NCBI RefSeq assembly: GCF_032118995.1
Contig: NC_092663.1
Span: 9,424,001-9,488,000, forward strand
Reading direction: 5' to 3'
Length of the DNA stretch: 64,000 nt
Source: Asterias amurensis
Lineage: Eukaryota; Echinodermata; Asteroidea; Forcipulatida; Asteriidae
The notes beneath the pieces were generated by a model that did not search any database, was not told where the DNA came from, and worked only from the letters and a program-made list of their open reading frames with translations. Positions 63,692 to 64,000 of the stretch are shown here, in pieces (position 1 is the stretch's first letter; every line of letters begins with the position of its first letter). The translations under genes and the position numbers were made by a program.

Positions 63692-64000
63692 GATTCAAGT
63701 ACTGCGTTAAGGATCAAAGAATAAGATTATACATCTGAAAATAAATTTGTTGATCGTCACAACAGATCTGCAGAAACTAACAATTCTTGCAACTATAATG
63801 AACCACAACAGTCACAAATTTCCCAGGTTCTATTTTTGAACCTGTCGCTGGTTACCAAGCGCTGACCCCAAGCGCTGACCCCAACCGCAGGTACCAGCCA
63901 ATTGAATTGACGACCTGCCGACCGAGCCGCAGCCGAGTTTGACTAAACCATTCTGTAAAAGGGGTGTTACAATGGGTGCAGCTGCAGCGCGGCAGTGCGC
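63692..64000 (-). promoter_or_regulatory. Upstream region of gene 4
   Basis: GC content rises toward the window end (CAGCTGCAGCGCGGCAGTGC). AAGCGCTGACCCC is directly repeated at about 63858-63883. A 5' UTR exon or promoter is expected here or just beyond; no TATA box seen. Confidence 0.4.

Noticed and set aside
63214..63724. Overlapping ORFs on both strands across gene 4 exon 1
   Set aside because: Shadows of the repetitive RGA-encoding sequence; only the frame starting at 63691 joins the zinc-finger half in exon 2.
1..64000. Introns of the four genes as U12-type introns, given the presence of RBM48
   Set aside because: All donors are GT with ordinary or weak U2-type contexts; no RTATCCTT donor was seen at any of the exon junctions.

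Overview
The window is animal (metazoan) nuclear DNA, most likely from an echinoderm and probably a sea star. Genes are split into short exons with GT-AG introns, coding density is low, and the non-coding DNA is packed with short non-autonomous mobile elements. The encoded proteins read as deuterostome-type orthologues of vertebrate genes. The sea-star assignment is inference, resting on the general look of the genes and the repeat families; no species is named.

Four protein-coding genes could be assembled exon by exon, and every splice junction keeps the reading frame. (1) 2280-8838, plus strand: the last three exons of a SMARCD (BAF60) SWI/SNF subunit, whose 5' part lies outside the window. 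(2) 21783-35657, minus strand: a complete five-exon RBM48 gene, a minor-spliceosome RRM protein, 524 residues. (3) 36892-39808, plus strand: a complete four-exon DCAKD gene, dephospho-CoA kinase family, 230 residues. (4) 45518-63691, minus strand: an 11-exon gene for a 790-residue protein with a Y/G/S-rich N-terminus, two U1/matrin-like C2H2 zinc fingers and RGG-type repeats. I do not recognise this protein, and it is the most novel coding item here. RBM48 and DCAKD diverge from a shared 1.2 kb interval. SMARCD/RBM48 and DCAKD/zinc-finger gene are convergent pairs. The genes do not form one pathway, although SMARCD, RBM48 and probably gene 4 are all nuclear.

The rest is dominated by repeats. 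At least six unrelated inverted-repeat families (M1-M6) sit at TTAA targets. Further foldback or hairpin families include one with an 8-bp target duplication (hAT-like) and two with 9-bp target duplications (Mutator-like). There are three tRNA-derived SINE families (S1-S3) and several minisatellites. Many elements are nested, so their insertion order and target-site duplications can be read directly. One nest, at 30.2-32.0 kb, is a SINE interrupted by an 805-bp foldback that itself holds a 64-bp hairpin, with the SINE body expanded into an 80-bp tandem array.

No rRNA, functional tRNA, CRISPR array, operon, phage or virus was seen. Element names (M1, H1, S1 and so on) are local labels for this window, not database names. 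Repeat boundaries are good to a few bases where a target duplication is quoted and approximate elsewhere.
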